64,000 nucleotides of DNA from SIG440 sp045646865 (GCA_045646865.1 JAZRLM010000012.1:62001-126000), one strand, 5' to 3'. Shown: positions 41,086 to 50,400, numbered from the stretch's first letter. Program-made: numbers and translations. The notes: generated from the letters alone by a model not told the origin.

Positions 41086-43446
41086 TTATTTCTTCATAGG
41101 AATTCCCTGTGCGTCAAGACTTGCAATGATTGAATCAACAACCTCCATAGCCTCTTCTTTGGTAAGAGTTCTTTCGGGGTGCAAGAACACCATTCTAACG
41201 GTGATTGATTTGCCGTTTTCGTCGGTGTATGTGTCAACCACAGATACATTCCTGATAAGGTCGCAGTTCGCAGCCTTGATTGCATCGCCGATAGGTGCGT
41301 ACTTTTCTGATACAAATGATACGTCGATTTCCATTTCGGGGAAGCGTGAGGGTTCCTGATACTTGATACTTGCATTTGCAATATCCGAGAAATCCTTCAC
41401 GTCAATTTCTGCAAAAACAATGTTTGCTTTTTTGTCAATGTTCTTCGAAACGGTAGGATGAACAATGCCCATTCTGCCGATTTCCCTGCCACTGCAAAGG
41501 ATTGCATTAAGATTCTTCGGATGTTCATAGGAATGACTTGCCTCAGCTGATGCAAAGGTCAGTTCGCTGTGCTTAATGTCGTCAGCTACAACTGCAAGCA
41601 TATCACGAAGCTCAAGATAAAGCTGTTCAATGCTTTTTGTCTTGCTGAAAAGAGTGATTACAAGCTTTTTGCGTTCTGCACAAAGGTTATCGGATGTCAT
41701 TCCGTTAACTGTTCTGCCTATTTCAAAAACGCCGAAATCTGCCGCCCAGCCTGTGTTGGATTTAACTTGACAAAGCTGTGTGGGAACAATTGAATTTCTA
41801 ATAGTTTCAATATTGGGGTTTGTTGCATTTACCAACTTAATGTTAGGCTCGATTTCAATGCCAAGGCTCCTGTATTCATCGTGGTATGCCCAGATATATG
41901 AGTGTACTTCGTGAAGTGAGAAACGCTTTACAAGAATATCCTTGATTCTGTCCTCATCGGTTTTTTCCTGTGCCGCACGGATGGGATAGAGGGGGGCATC
42001 TGCTGTGTGAACATCAAAGTTGTCATAGCCGTAAATTCTTGTGATTTCTTCAATAATGTCCGCCTTCATTGTAACGTCTTTTGTTGCACGCCATGAGGGA
42101 ACTTCAACAGAAAAGTCGCTGCCGTCAAGTTTAACACCAAAGCCAAGGGCTGTGAGTGTTTTAACAATTGTATCTGATGAAATATCAATACCTGCATAAC
42201 GGTCAACGAATGACTTGTTAAAGTCGATGTTGATTGTATCATACTTGAATGCATATTCATCGGTAAGTGATGAAACGACCTTAACTTCACTGTCAATGTC
42301 GGTAAGCAGTTTTACAAATCTTGCAATTGCAGGAACAGTCATTTCAGGGTCAAGGCACTTTTCATAGCGCATCGATGCGTCTGTTCTGTGTGCAAGACGT
42401 ACCGTTGATTTGCGGATTGAAACTGCGTCAAAGGTTGCAGATTCCAATGTGAGAGTTGTTGTATCTTCAACAATTTCAGAATCCAGACCGCCCATAATAC
42501 CTGCAATTGCAACAGGCGTGTTGTCGTTGCAAATCATCAGGGTGTTTTCGTCAATGTTGCGGTCAATTCCATCAAGAGTTTTAAAGTTAAATGGCTTGTC
42601 AAATCTCTTGATTCTCAGTTTTTCAACCTTGCGAGAGTCGAATGCGTGCATTGGCTGACCCATTTCAAGCATAAGATAGTTGGTAAGGTCTGCAAGAAGG
42701 TTAATGCCTCTCATTCCGCAGTAGAAAAGACGAATTCTCATATTAACGGGGCTGACATTCTTGGTGATGTTTTCAACCTGCAAGCATGAATATCTCTGGC
42801 AAAGAGGATCTTCAATCTTCATATCAATTTTGGGAAGATTGTTGTACTGATTAAGGTCAACTGTTTCAAGTGGCTTTAAGGGGCGACCTGCAAGTGCCGC
42901 AAATTCACGGGCAATTCCGTAATGACCCCAAAGGTCAGGTCGGTTAGTGAGTGACTTGTTGTCAACCTCAAAGATTATATCATCTATTGCATAAACATCT
43001 TTTACATCTGTGCCGTTTGCGATTTCAGCAGGGATTTCCATAATACCTTCGTGGTTGTCGCTGATACCAAGTTCACGTTCGCTGCAGCACATACCGTGTG
43101 AGGGATAGCCCGCAAGAGGACGTGGAGCAATGGTGATTTCGCCGATTCTTGCGCCAACCTTTGCAAATGCGGTCTTCATACCAACCTTAACATTGGGGGC
43201 TCCGCAAACAACATCGGTAAGTGCTCCGTCACCTGCGTCAACTTTTAAAAGGTGGAGCTTTTTTGATTCGGGATGGTCTTCAACAGATTTGATTTCTGCA
43301 ACCACGATACCTTCAATATCGCTGCCCTTAAAGAAAATTTCGTTTTCAACCTCGGCTGTGGAAAGCGAGAATTGATTAATAAGTTTCATTTTGTCGAGTC
43401 CTGACAAATCAACAAAGTCAGAAATCCAGTTCATTGATAAAAACAT
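41086..43446 (-). CDS. pheT: Phenylalanyl-tRNA synthetase beta subunit
   Basis: A 786-residue subunit of the tetrameric PheRS. Order of domains: B1 and EMAP/tRNA-binding domain (about 40-150; VVAEIKSVEDHPESKKLH, VVCGAPNVKVGMKTAFA), B3/B4 editing domain (about 210-385; LRIKRFDKPFNFKTLDG), B5 (about 400-475), catalytic-like core with IYGYDNF and the C-terminal ferredoxin-fold anticodon-binding domain (about 690-785; YQEPSRFPEMEIDVSFV). Translated 21 bases after pheS. Controlled by the T-box upstream of pheS. Confidence 0.96.
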   Translation of the reverse strand: MFLSMNWISDFVDLSGLDKMKLINQFSLSTAEVENEIFFKGSDIEGIVVAEIKSVEDHPESKKLHLLKVDAGDGALTDVVCGAPNVKVGMKTAFAKVGARIGEITIAPRPLAGYPSHGMCCSERELGISDNHEGIMEIPAEIANGTDVKDVYAIDDIIFEVDNKSLTNRPDLWGHYGIAREFAALAGRPLKPLETVDLNQYNNLPKIDMKIEDPLCQRYSCLQVENITKNVSPVNMRIRLFYCGMRGINLLADLTNYLMLEMGQPMHAFDSRKVEKLRIKRFDKPFNFKTLDGIDRNIDENTLMICNDNTPVAIAGIMGGLDSEIVEDTTTLTLESATFDAVSIRKSTVRLAHRTDASMRYEKCLDPEMTVPAIARFVKLLTDIDSEVKVVSSLTDEYAFKYDTINIDFNKSFVDRYAGIDISSDTIVKTLTALGFGVKLDGSDFSVEVPSWRATKDVTMKADIIEEITRIYGYDNFDVHTADAPLYPIRAAQEKTDEDRIKDILVKRFSLHEVHSYIWAYHDEYRSLGIEIEPNIKLVNATNPNIETIRNSIVPTQLCQVKSNTGWAADFGVFEIGRTVNGMTSDNLCAERKKLVITLFSKTKSIEQLYLELRDMLAVVADDIKHSELTFASAEASHSYEHPKNLNAILCSGREIGRMGIVHPTVSKNIDKKANIVFAEIDVKDFSDIANASIKYQEPSRFPEMEIDVSFVSEKYAPIGDAIKAANCDLIRNVSVVDTYTDENGKSITVRMVFLHPERTLTKEEAMEVVDSIIASLDAQGIPMKK

Positions 43447-43467
43447 AATTCTATATCTCCTTTCCGA

Positions 43468-44520
43468 TTATTTGTCGTCTGTAAACTGTGACAGAGTTTT
43501 AAGGCTGCCGCTGTTTAAATCACGAATATCTTTAACACCGTATCTCATCATTACAAGTCTGGTAAGACCAAGACCAAAGGCAAAGCCTGTGTATTCTTCG
43601 GGGTCGATACCGCCTGCTTTCAGAACTTCGGGGTGAATCATACCGCAGGGGCAAAGCTCAAGCCATCCGCTATGCTTGCATGAAGGACAACCCTCGCCGC
43701 CGCAGATAAGGCAATTGATGTCAAGTTCAAAGCCGGGTTCCACAAAGGGGAAAAATCCGGGACGAAGACGAACCTTTACGTCCTTTTTGAATACTTCTGA
43801 AAGCATTGTCTTCATAAAGAAGATAAGGTTTGAAATCGAAATGTTTTTGTCCACCATAACGCCTTCCATCTGGAAGAAGGTGTTTTCGTGGTTGGCATCT
43901 GTTGCCTCATTACGGAAGCATCTGCCGGGGAAGATTGCCTTAATTGGAACGCCGTCATTTATAAGAGCATCTTTATACTTTTTGTAGATTGCGTTCTGTG
44001 CCGCAGATGTGTGCGACTTAAGAAGCTGTCCGTTTTCAAGGTAATAGGTGTCCTGCATATCACGGGCGGGATGGTGCTTTGGAATGTTAAGAGCCTCAAA
44101 ACATTCATAGTCGGTAACTATCTCGCTGTAATCCTCAATATGGAATCCCATTGAACGGAAGATTTCCTCACACTCGCGCTGAACAAGGGTGATGGGATGA
44201 TATGAGCCACGGTTAAGGTTAGCAGGAGCCGATACATCAATATCCGGCATTGAGTTAATTTCTTTTTCTATTTCTGCCGCCTTTATTTCCTCAATTTTTG
44301 CGGAAAGTGCGCCCGTTGCCTCGTCTTTAAGAACGTTAACCTCCTGACCAAAGGTTTTCTTTTCTTCAACAGAGAGATTTTTCATCTCTTTAAGCAGTCC
44401 TGTAATCAAGCCGTTTTTACCAAGATATTCAACTCTCAAAGCATCAAGACTTTGCATATCGGCAACTGATGCAAGCTTATTCAGAAATTCCTGCTTCATT
44501 TGTGTTGTTTTTTCTGACAT
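43468..44520 (-). CDS. pheS: Phenylalanyl-tRNA synthetase alpha subunit
   Basis: A 350-residue class II catalytic subunit. N-terminal coiled coil (about 1-85), then the class II core with HPITLVQRECEEIF, HTSAAQ (motif 2 region near CFRNEATDANHENTFFQMEG), FPFVEPG and the motif 3 stretch GFAFGLGLTRLVMMRYG. A Cys-containing insertion CLICGGEGCPSCKHSG marks a zinc-like loop found in some clostridial PheS proteins. The start is ATG 44520 (RBS AGAAAGGA); the longer frame to 44616 crosses the T-box terminator and is not translated. Confidence 0.96.
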   Translation of the reverse strand: MSEKTTQMKQEFLNKLASVADMQSLDALRVEYLGKNGLITGLLKEMKNLSVEEKKTFGQEVNVLKDEATGALSAKIEEIKAAEIEKEINSMPDIDVSAPANLNRGSYHPITLVQRECEEIFRSMGFHIEDYSEIVTDYECFEALNIPKHHPARDMQDTYYLENGQLLKSHTSAAQNAIYKKYKDALINDGVPIKAIFPGRCFRNEATDANHENTFFQMEGVMVDKNISISNLIFFMKTMLSEVFKKDVKVRLRPGFFPFVEPGFELDINCLICGGEGCPSCKHSGWLELCPCGMIHPEVLKAGGIDPEEYTGFAFGLGLTRLVMMRYGVKDIRDLNSGSLKTLSQFTDDK

Positions 44521-44562
44521 ATGAATTTTCCTTTCTAAATGAAATAAATAATTAATTACTAA

Positions 44563-44813
44563 ATAAAAAACTCGCCCCAAAAATTTGGGACGAGTATAAA
44601 TTACCCGCGGTACCACCCGACTTCAGAAAGAATTCTGCACTCAATACGTTTTTGGCGTGAACGTTTAAACACCCTGCTTATACCGTAGATTTCGCAGGAA
44701 ACTCCAATGCTGAAATTCACATTCGGGATTGCAATGGATACTCACAGCCAATGATACCCAATCTCTTGTGCAACTTTGCCGATGCTACTTACACATTTTC
44801 ATAGTTCATAGAC
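44563..44813 (-). promoter_or_regulatory. T-box leader (tRNA-Phe) of pheST
   Basis: The minus strand carries the T-box sequence GGGTGGTACCGCGGG (about 44603-44617), followed by a terminator hairpin ACTCGTCCCAAA/TTTGGGGCGAGT with TTTTTT (44563-44596). Further upstream a Stem I region has AAGAGATTGGG and GTGAATTTCAGCATT, where TTC is the plausible Phe specifier codon. Uncharged tRNA-Phe should stabilise the antiterminator and switch on pheST. Confidence 0.92.
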
Positions 44814-44819
44814 TTCTAA

Positions 44820-44848
44820 ATCATAGCATTTTTTTGACAGTTTGTCAA
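44820..44848 (-). promoter_or_regulatory. Promoter of the T-box pheST transcript
   Basis: Minus strand TTGACA (44843-44848), 17-base spacer, TATGAT (44820-44825). Confidence 0.8.
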
Positions 44849-44867
44849 GGGTAAACTTTACAAATTC

Positions 44868-44896
44868 TTGACAATGGAGTTTTGCTTTGGTAAAAT
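44868..44896 (+). promoter_or_regulatory. Promoter of the secreted subtilase gene
   Basis: TTGACA (44868-44873), 17-base spacer, TAAAAT (44891-44896). The RBS begins only about seven bases after the -10, so the 5' leader is very short. Confidence 0.75.
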
Positions 44897-44915
44897 GTAA
44901 AAAGAGGTGGGTTTA

Positions 44916-46286
44916 TTGAAGTTTAAAGTGTTTTTTCTGATTTTTTTGCTTATGATTTTTGGTACAACAGTCAGTGCGGCAGAAGACAGGTATATTATAA
45001 AATTAAATGATTCAATACAGCTTTTCAGCATTGACAACGAAACCGACGCCAAGGACTATATCAGCGTTTCTGCCGACGAACTTCAGGATTATATTGATGC
45101 AGGGGTTGTAGAATTTTATGGACCGGATTTTGAGGTGGAACTTTTTGCTGCTACCTGGAATCTGGACAGTATCAAACTGGATTTTCCTCACGATATTGGT
45201 TGTGCTGGCGCAGGAGTAAGGATTGGTGTAATTGATTCTGGGATAGTTGATGGTATAGCTCCTAATATTATCCCCGGGTATAATTATATTGATGGCAACA
45301 CAGATACATCCGATGATGATACACTTCACGGAACAACCGTTAGTGGGATTGCAGCAATATCACCTTGCGGTGTGGCTCTGAGTGCCCAGTTTGTACCTCT
45401 TAAATGTTTCAGGAACAGAACGGCAAATCTTTCGCATGTTATGGATGCTATTATTGATGCTGTTGATGTGTATGGTTGTGATGTTATAAATATGAGCATG
45501 GGTGTAGCTGCGAGTAAGTTTGTTACACCAAATGATTATGCGGTTTTAAATCTTTTCAGAGCTAAAATCGATTATGCTGTCAGTAAGGGCGCGATTATAG
45601 TTGCCGCAGTAGGAAATGATAAGGATACTACCATAAATTACCCTGCAGCTTTTGATAATGTAATTGGTATAGGTTCGGTAAATATAAATGATGAGCGGTC
45701 AGAATTTTCAAACTATAATCGTAGTGTTCACGTGGTTGCACCGGGTGAATCTGTTGTGGGACCTCTTATTATTGATGGGAAACTGGATACAACACAAGGC
45801 AATATGAACAATTTTGGCACATCTTTTTCAGCTCCTCACGTTTCAGGTCTTGCGGCTATTGCAAGGAGCATAAAGCCTGATATAACTCATGCAGAGTTTG
45901 CAACACTGCTTGCAGATACGGCGGTTGAAACTGAGGCGGATACCGTTGAGGGATGGGACGAATATTATGGCTACGGACTGATAGACTGCGAGGCGGCGGT
46001 TAAAAAGCTTATTGAAGGACAGAAAGTACATATTTCGCCTATATGGCTGAATAGTAAAGCTAATGCTGTGATTTATAATAATACTTCAGAAAGCATCAAG
46101 ACATTATCTGTATGTGTTTATTATGATGAAGAGGGCAGAATGAAAGAATGTAAACCCGTATGGTTAGAAGTTGGTGCAGACAGAACGCACTATCTGACTA
46201 TGACACGTCAAAGCGGTATTGTAAAATATATGGTACTGTCAGATGACGGTAGGTTGATGCCTTTGGCGGTTGCAAAGGAAAGGTAA
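44916..46286 (+). CDS. Secreted S8 (subtilisin-like) serine peptidase
   Basis: About 456 residues. Signal peptide (MKFKVFFLIFLLMIFGTTVSAA), a propeptide-like region, then the S8 domain with the triad Asp (RIGVIDSGIVDG), His (DTLHGTTVSGIAA) and Ser (GTSFSAPHVSGLAAIA); the oxyanion Asn lies in VAAVGNDKD. A 75-residue C-terminal beta-rich domain follows. TTG 44916 is chosen because the RBS AAAGAGGTGG (44901-44910) overlaps the earlier in-frame GTG. It is transcribed divergently from pheST and ends at a strong terminator next to the mobile element junction. Confidence 0.88.
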   Translation: MKFKVFFLIFLLMIFGTTVSAAEDRYIIKLNDSIQLFSIDNETDAKDYISVSADELQDYIDAGVVEFYGPDFEVELFAATWNLDSIKLDFPHDIGCAGAGVRIGVIDSGIVDGIAPNIIPGYNYIDGNTDTSDDDTLHGTTVSGIAAISPCGVALSAQFVPLKCFRNRTANLSHVMDAIIDAVDVYGCDVINMSMGVAASKFVTPNDYAVLNLFRAKIDYAVSKGAIIVAAVGNDKDTTINYPAAFDNVIGIGSVNINDERSEFSNYNRSVHVVAPGESVVGPLIIDGKLDTTQGNMNNFGTSFSAPHVSGLAAIARSIKPDITHAEFATLLADTAVETEADTVEGWDEYYGYGLIDCEAAVKKLIEGQKVHISPIWLNSKANAVIYNNTSESIKTLSVCVYYDEEGRMKECKPVWLEVGADRTHYLTMTRQSGIVKYMVLSDDGRLMPLAVAKER

Positions 46287-46289
46287 ATG

Positions 46290-46322
46290 AAAAATCCGAA
46301 CTTTAAAAGTTCGGATTTTTTG
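46290..46322 (+). terminator. Terminator of the secreted subtilase gene
   Basis: AAAATCCGAACTT and AAGTTCGGATTTT pair around TAA, followed by TTG. Just before the tRNA-like junction. Confidence 0.9.
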
Positions 46323-46327
46323 TTGTA

Positions 46328-46346
46328 TGGTGCGGATGACAGGACT
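46328..46346 (-). repeat. tRNA-Leu 3'-end remnant, probable attachment site
   Basis: The minus strand reads AGTCCTGTCATCCGCACCA, matching the T-loop end, T-stem, acceptor strand CATCCGC, discriminator A and CCA of a Firmicute tRNA-Leu. The rest of the tRNA is absent: from 46347 the sequence is that of the serine recombinase element. This fits an element end that carries or split a tRNA 3' end. Confidence 0.5.
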
Positions 46347-46372
46347 GTTACTCTTTTTAAGGGAGTGCCCTG

Positions 46373-48004
46373 TTAACCTGCTTTTTCTATATTCAGTTCG
46401 CTGTTAAATTCAACTGTTCCAACAAACTTATAATAAATATTTACATCCTGATAAGTTTCGCCCTGATATTCGTACTTTTCGCCGACTTCGATTCTTTCTA
46501 TAAGCTCATGGAGAATCTCGTATGTGAGTTCTTTAATTCCAATGTACTTTTCAATTAAGTTTACAAAGTCTATGGCATTATCCTTTGACTTGTGGTATTC
46601 GTTAAGCTCACTTTCAATTCTTGATGCCTCGGCTTTTAATTCTGCCTGTTCTTCTTCATAATCTGCGAGGAGCGATGCCATTCTCTTGCTTGATAGATTT
46701 CCTAAGACTGAATTTTCGTATGTCTTTGTTATAAGGAGTTCAAGCTCGCTGATTCTCTTGTTTGCTTTTGCAAGCTTTCGCTGATTATCCTTGGTTTCTG
46801 CCATAATCTTTTGCTCGTTGCATTTAAGTGCCGCTTTATATAGGGCATCTTTGTCGGTTTCAAGTAGCACTGTCTTTGCATATATGTCTGCAAGAACTAC
46901 ACCATATAACTCGTCATACCTTATGTAATGAGACGGGCAGTATTGCTTGCCTTTTAAGTTATATGTGTTGCATACATAAGACTTGGTCGCATTGGAGAAC
47001 ACCAAGGCTTTTTTACAATCCATGCATTTTATTATCTTAGCAAAAATTTGTGTTTCGCCTGTTTTGGTTTCTCTTGACCGACTTTCAAGTAACTTTTGCA
47101 CTTCATCAAAGGTTTGCTTATCAATTATCGGCTCATGGGTGTTTTCTACTACAATCCATTCATCCTTTGGGACATCCCTGAACTTCTTTGACTTAAAAGG
47201 CTTTTCTTTTCTGTGGTTTACCATGTTGCCTATGTAAACTTCGTTTATAAGCATATCGCCCACAGTATCATCACACCAATAACATTCGTCATCGTGTGCG
47301 GTCATAGCAAAGTAATGATTCATGCCTTGAGCCTTTGCATAGGCGGCAGGAGTGGGGATTTTTTCTTCGTGAAGAATTTTTGTTATTTTCCTTTTCCCAT
47401 AGCCCTGCTTTGCTAAATCGAATATGTGTTTTACAATATGTGCAACCTCTTCATCGATTATAAGATGATGCTTGTCCTTCGGGTCCTTTTGGTATCCATA
47501 AGGTGCTTTACTGCCAAGGAACCAACCTGATTCCGATTTGGTTTTGTATGCAGACCTCGTCTTTTCGGATATATCTCTTGGATACATTGCATTATACATA
47601 TTCTTAAAGGTTGCAATTTGTTGATAACCATTTAAGTATGTATCAACGCCATCATCTATTGCAATAAACCGAATGCCTCTTGCTATGAAAATGTCCTCGT
47701 AGTATAGATTTGCCTGAACATCATTTCTGCCAAGCCTTGATAAATCTTTTACGATTATGCAGTTGGCATTTCCTTCTTCAACATCGTGCATCATTGCCTG
47801 AAATTCAGGTCTTTCAAAGAACACTCCTGATTCACCGTCATCTACATATTCCTTACGGACTATAATGTTATTTTTGTTGGCGAAATTCGATGTTTTCATT
47901 CTTTGGGTTTCTATATTTATACTTTCTGCATTTGCTGAACGCTTATCTTCTTTGGATAACCTTAGATATAAATTTGCTATCCATACCGTTTCTCTTTTAG
48001 CCAT
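46373..48004 (-). CDS. Large serine recombinase (TnpX-like)
   Basis: A 543-residue site-specific recombinase. N-terminal resolvase domain with the nucleophilic Ser in LYLRLSKED (about residue 17) and KDLSRLGRNDVQAN; a recombinase domain (about 170-280; GYQKDPKDKHHL, PTPAAY); a zinc beta-ribbon with CMDCKK and CNTYNLKGKQYC; a coiled coil (about 370-455); and a DUF4368-like end (YQGETYQDVNIYYKF). This order is that of Tn4451 TnpX-type integrases that excise and insert mobilizable elements. RBS AAAGGAG precedes ATG. Confidence 0.92.
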   Translation of the reverse strand: MAKRETVWIANLYLRLSKEDKRSANAESINIETQRMKTSNFANKNNIIVRKEYVDDGESGVFFERPEFQAMMHDVEEGNANCIIVKDLSRLGRNDVQANLYYEDIFIARGIRFIAIDDGVDTYLNGYQQIATFKNMYNAMYPRDISEKTRSAYKTKSESGWFLGSKAPYGYQKDPKDKHHLIIDEEVAHIVKHIFDLAKQGYGKRKITKILHEEKIPTPAAYAKAQGMNHYFAMTAHDDECYWCDDTVGDMLINEVYIGNMVNHRKEKPFKSKKFRDVPKDEWIVVENTHEPIIDKQTFDEVQKLLESRSRETKTGETQIFAKIIKCMDCKKALVFSNATKSYVCNTYNLKGKQYCPSHYIRYDELYGVVLADIYAKTVLLETDKDALYKAALKCNEQKIMAETKDNQRKLAKANKRISELELLITKTYENSVLGNLSSKRMASLLADYEEEQAELKAEASRIESELNEYHKSKDNAIDFVNLIEKYIGIKELTYEILHELIERIEVGEKYEYQGETYQDVNIYYKFVGTVEFNSELNIEKAG

Positions 48005-48101
48005 CTAAATTCTCCTTTCTCTTAAGGGAAACGGCTGTGTAAATGCTATAATGATTATACCACATAACCCAGCCGTTATCCAGATAAATCACCGAAGTTC
48101 T

Positions 48102-48317
48102 TTAAGAAACTTCACGGCTTATGATGTTATTTACTCTGTCCCTTAAGGATATTTCCTTGCCGGCAAAGTGGGAGGTTGTCCTGAATATCTTATTACCAAT
48201 TTCGTAATAGATATTGAAGCTTCCATCCACATATGCACCCTTGAAATTATCAATAGGTGTGTCACCAGGCTTTATTCTCTTATAAATAAGATAGTAACTT
48301 GGAAGAATTTTCTTCAT
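48102..48317 (-). CDS. Small hypothetical protein of the mobilizable element
   Basis: A 71-residue basic protein starting MKKILPSYYLIYKRIKPGD with RBS AAGAAAGGA. It contains one beta-rich segment (YVDGSFNIYYEIGNKIF) and ends IISREVS. No family recognised. The frame opens upstream at 48395 but the RBS supports ATG 48317. It lies between the recombinase and mobilization genes, all on the minus strand. Confidence 0.6.
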   Translation of the reverse strand: MKKILPSYYLIYKRIKPGDTPIDNFKGAYVDGSFNIYYEIGNKIFRTTSHFAGKEISLRDRVNNIISREVS

Positions 48318-48331
48318 GCAATCATCCTTTC

Positions 48332-48655
48332 TTATACAAATATTCCTATAAATGATAGGAGCCACCAAAGTGTTACAATGACAGCCGGTGTACATAGGAT
48401 AATCGCGCCCGATATTTGAAATACTCTAATCAAAATCTTTTTCATATGCTTGTCTGCTTCTTCATAAATCTTATCATCGATTCGAGAAACAGTTTTGTTA
48501 ACATACTTGATTGTTTCATCAATCTTGCTGGTTTTATCGTAGGCAAGGGTGTCGATCTTGCCCTCAATAACATCTAATCTGCCGAGTATTTCACTAAGCG
48601 TATCAGATTTCTTTTTCTGATTAAGCTGCTTACTTTCTCTGATATCTATACTCAT
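48332..48655 (-). CDS. Coiled-coil membrane-tail accessory mobilization protein
   Basis: A 107-residue protein with a charged coiled coil (about 15-75; EILGRLDVIEGKIDTLAYD, NKTVSRIDDKIYEEADKH) and a C-terminal transmembrane helix (about 82-105). Size and layout resemble MbeB/MobB-like proteins that attach mobilization complexes to the membrane. Its start codon and the stop of the RHH gene overlap by one base. Confidence 0.55.
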   Translation of the reverse strand: MSIDIRESKQLNQKKKSDTLSEILGRLDVIEGKIDTLAYDKTSKIDETIKYVNKTVSRIDDKIYEEADKHMKKILIRVFQISGAIILCTPAVIVTLWWLLSFIGIFV

Positions 48656-49044
48656 TAGTCATATCTCCTTTCATCATTCCATAGTTTCACTGACGGAATT
48701 TTCTTGGCTTCTTCGACAGCGTGTCCATACACACCGTCTATGTATTCCTGAGACCATTCATATTCATTTGCTAATAGCATGAATAATTGTGTTCCTGCTA
48801 CGATGTCCTTGAACTGCATTTTTGCAATTCTGTTGCCAAGCCTGTTAATCATTCCTTCAAGTGTTTTTGAAAGTATTTCGCCGAAATAACTTTCGTTATG
48901 TTTAAGGTGTAAGTGCAGTACATAGAACTGAACTGCCTTTTCATAGAATTCACTCATTGAGCTACATTCTACAGTTTTCATTAAGCATTCTGCCTCAGCC
49001 TGAAGCTTAGGCTCTATACTAAAACTAACTTTTGTTTTTGCCAT
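48655..49044 (-). CDS. Ribbon-helix-helix-type mobilization accessory protein
   Basis: A 129-residue protein whose start MAKTKVSFSIEPKLQAEAE and CSSMSEFYEKAVQFYVLH look like a ribbon-helix-helix DNA-binding domain, the usual partner of relaxases at oriT. The remainder is helical. ATG 49044 (RBS GGGAGG) is preferred to the in-frame TTG at 49050; it overlaps the relaxase stop. Confidence 0.65.
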   Translation of the reverse strand: MAKTKVSFSIEPKLQAEAECLMKTVECSSMSEFYEKAVQFYVLHLHLKHNESYFGEILSKTLEGMINRLGNRIAKMQFKDIVAGTQLFMLLANEYEWSQEYIDGVYGHAVEEAKKIPSVKLWNDERRYD

Positions 49045-49046
49045 TA

Positions 49047-50153
49047 TCAAAAACCTCCCATCTTGATACCTAAAGCTTGCTTTTTCTGTGCCAGCTTTAC
49101 ATATTCTTTTTTGTCCATACTATATGGTCGCCTGCGAGATTCCTGTCTGTTTTCTTCCTGACATCGACTTTCAAATACCTTGCAGATGTTGAAGATTAAA
49201 TCGCCGATGACATTATCTATATTATTACTTTCTACGCTTTTCTCGCTTGCCGCAGAAATGATTTGATTTCGTATCTTATTAAATTCTTTGTTATCGTATA
49301 GCTTAGGGAAATCAATTTCATCTTCCTGATAGTAACCCATAATTCTACCTTGTATGTCACACCATTCTTTATAGAAGGCTGCAACATTCTTATCCTCTGA
49401 CAGCATTTTGTATATGCTGTTTACAATCTCTTTCTGTTCCTTCGACAGATACGAATATACTTTTTTACCTTTATAGGTTCGCATTTCGCCTGCCAATTGA
49501 TTAAAGAGAGTGTTGATTTCGGTGTTTGGTTTCACCTTGAAATCTGTTTTCAATTCTCGTATTCTTTCCTTGGATTTCTCAACTAACTTCTCACGCATTT
49601 GAGTTTTCTCATCATATAGATGATATAACTCGTCTCTGAATATTTCTCTTACCATACAGGATTTCATTTGCTCAATCCCATGTTTAGTCAAAAAACCACC
49701 ACCCGAAGCAGAATACACCAGCATGTGTATGTGTGGGTGGTGGTCTTTATTATGGAATGCTGCATACCATCTTAAGTCATCAAGTGGTATCTTATATATC
49801 TTAGCTATGTCTGCCTGCTTGGACTGAATAAGCGTTTGCCACGCTCTTGCATTATCATATCCAAACCTTGTTGCATCTTCTCTTGTAAGAGACAACATTG
49901 GCATCCAAACATTACATTTTAGCTCTCTTAATTCTTCTATAACTTCGTTTAGATTCAGGTCGGTTTTATTTGAAAACAAACCGTGAGTTCCGAACTTTTC
50001 AACCTTTGGTCTTGTTGCAATGTAGTTGGCATTGATGACTACTTTGTTATTAATAGACTTGTCCACACCTATACGTCTTGCTATGTACCCGGCTTTACCT
50101 GCCGCTTTACCGCCTTTAACATACGGGCTTTTGAAAACTACCGCGACTGACAT
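49047..50153 (-). CDS. MobP-like relaxase
   Basis: A 368-residue DNA relaxase that would nick oriT for mobilization. The N-terminus has the family segment VVFKSPYVKGGKAAGKAGYIA with a likely catalytic Tyr, and metal-binding His residues in NKDHHPHIHMLVYS (about residue 145-158), the three-His motif. The C-terminal half is helical and basic. ATG 50153 follows AAGGAGG; the frame opens at 50174. It is translated toward the accessory genes, overlapping the RHH gene. Confidence 0.82.
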   Translation of the reverse strand: MSVAVVFKSPYVKGGKAAGKAGYIARRIGVDKSINNKVVINANYIATRPKVEKFGTHGLFSNKTDLNLNEVIEELRELKCNVWMPMLSLTREDATRFGYDNARAWQTLIQSKQADIAKIYKIPLDDLRWYAAFHNKDHHPHIHMLVYSASGGGFLTKHGIEQMKSCMVREIFRDELYHLYDEKTQMREKLVEKSKERIRELKTDFKVKPNTEINTLFNQLAGEMRTYKGKKVYSYLSKEQKEIVNSIYKMLSEDKNVAAFYKEWCDIQGRIMGYYQEDEIDFPKLYDNKEFNKIRNQIISAASEKSVESNNIDNVIGDLIFNICKVFESRCQEENRQESRRRPYSMDKKEYVKLAQKKQALGIKMGGF

Positions 50154-50400
50154 AAATTTTCCTCCTTTCTTCAAAGCACCACTTTTGCATCCGTTGGTTT
50201 CTTGCTATACCTGCATTTGCAAGATATTGGATGCTCATTTAGCACCAATTGGTGAAATCTTCCCCTGATAGGGAATCCCCCGAACGGCACTGCCGGTCGG
50301 TGTTTGAGGGCAACGGTATGCACTCGGTGCACCGTGACTTTATCCTGCTTACTTTTATTTAGCGGATATTTTTCAAATTAAAGAGTTTCTTTTCATACTT
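50154..50400. other. Intergenic region, probable oriT
   Basis: No gene from 50154 to 50581. The part next to the relaxase carries several short inverted repeats: GCACCAATTGGTGA (50249-50262), CCCCTGATAGGG (50265-50276), AACGGCACTGCCGGTCGGTG (50284-50303) and CACTCGGTG (50321-50329), followed by TATCCTGCTTAC. Such clusters next to relaxase genes are typical of oriT, but the nick site is not identified. Confidence 0.4.

Larger units (their letters stand above)
46347..50400. mobile_element. Integrative mobilizable element module
   Basis: A block of minus-strand genes: large serine recombinase, two small proteins, an RHH-type accessory protein and a MobP-like relaxase, with a hairpin-rich oriT-like stretch behind. 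No conjugation (type IV secretion) genes are present, so it needs a helper. The left end is next to the tRNA-Leu remnant; the right end is not located, and the AT-rich genes to about 60300 may be cargo. Confidence 0.7.

Noticed and set aside
44521..44616. N-terminal extension of pheS
   Set aside because: The extra codons lie across the T-box terminator hairpin; the internal ATG has the RBS.
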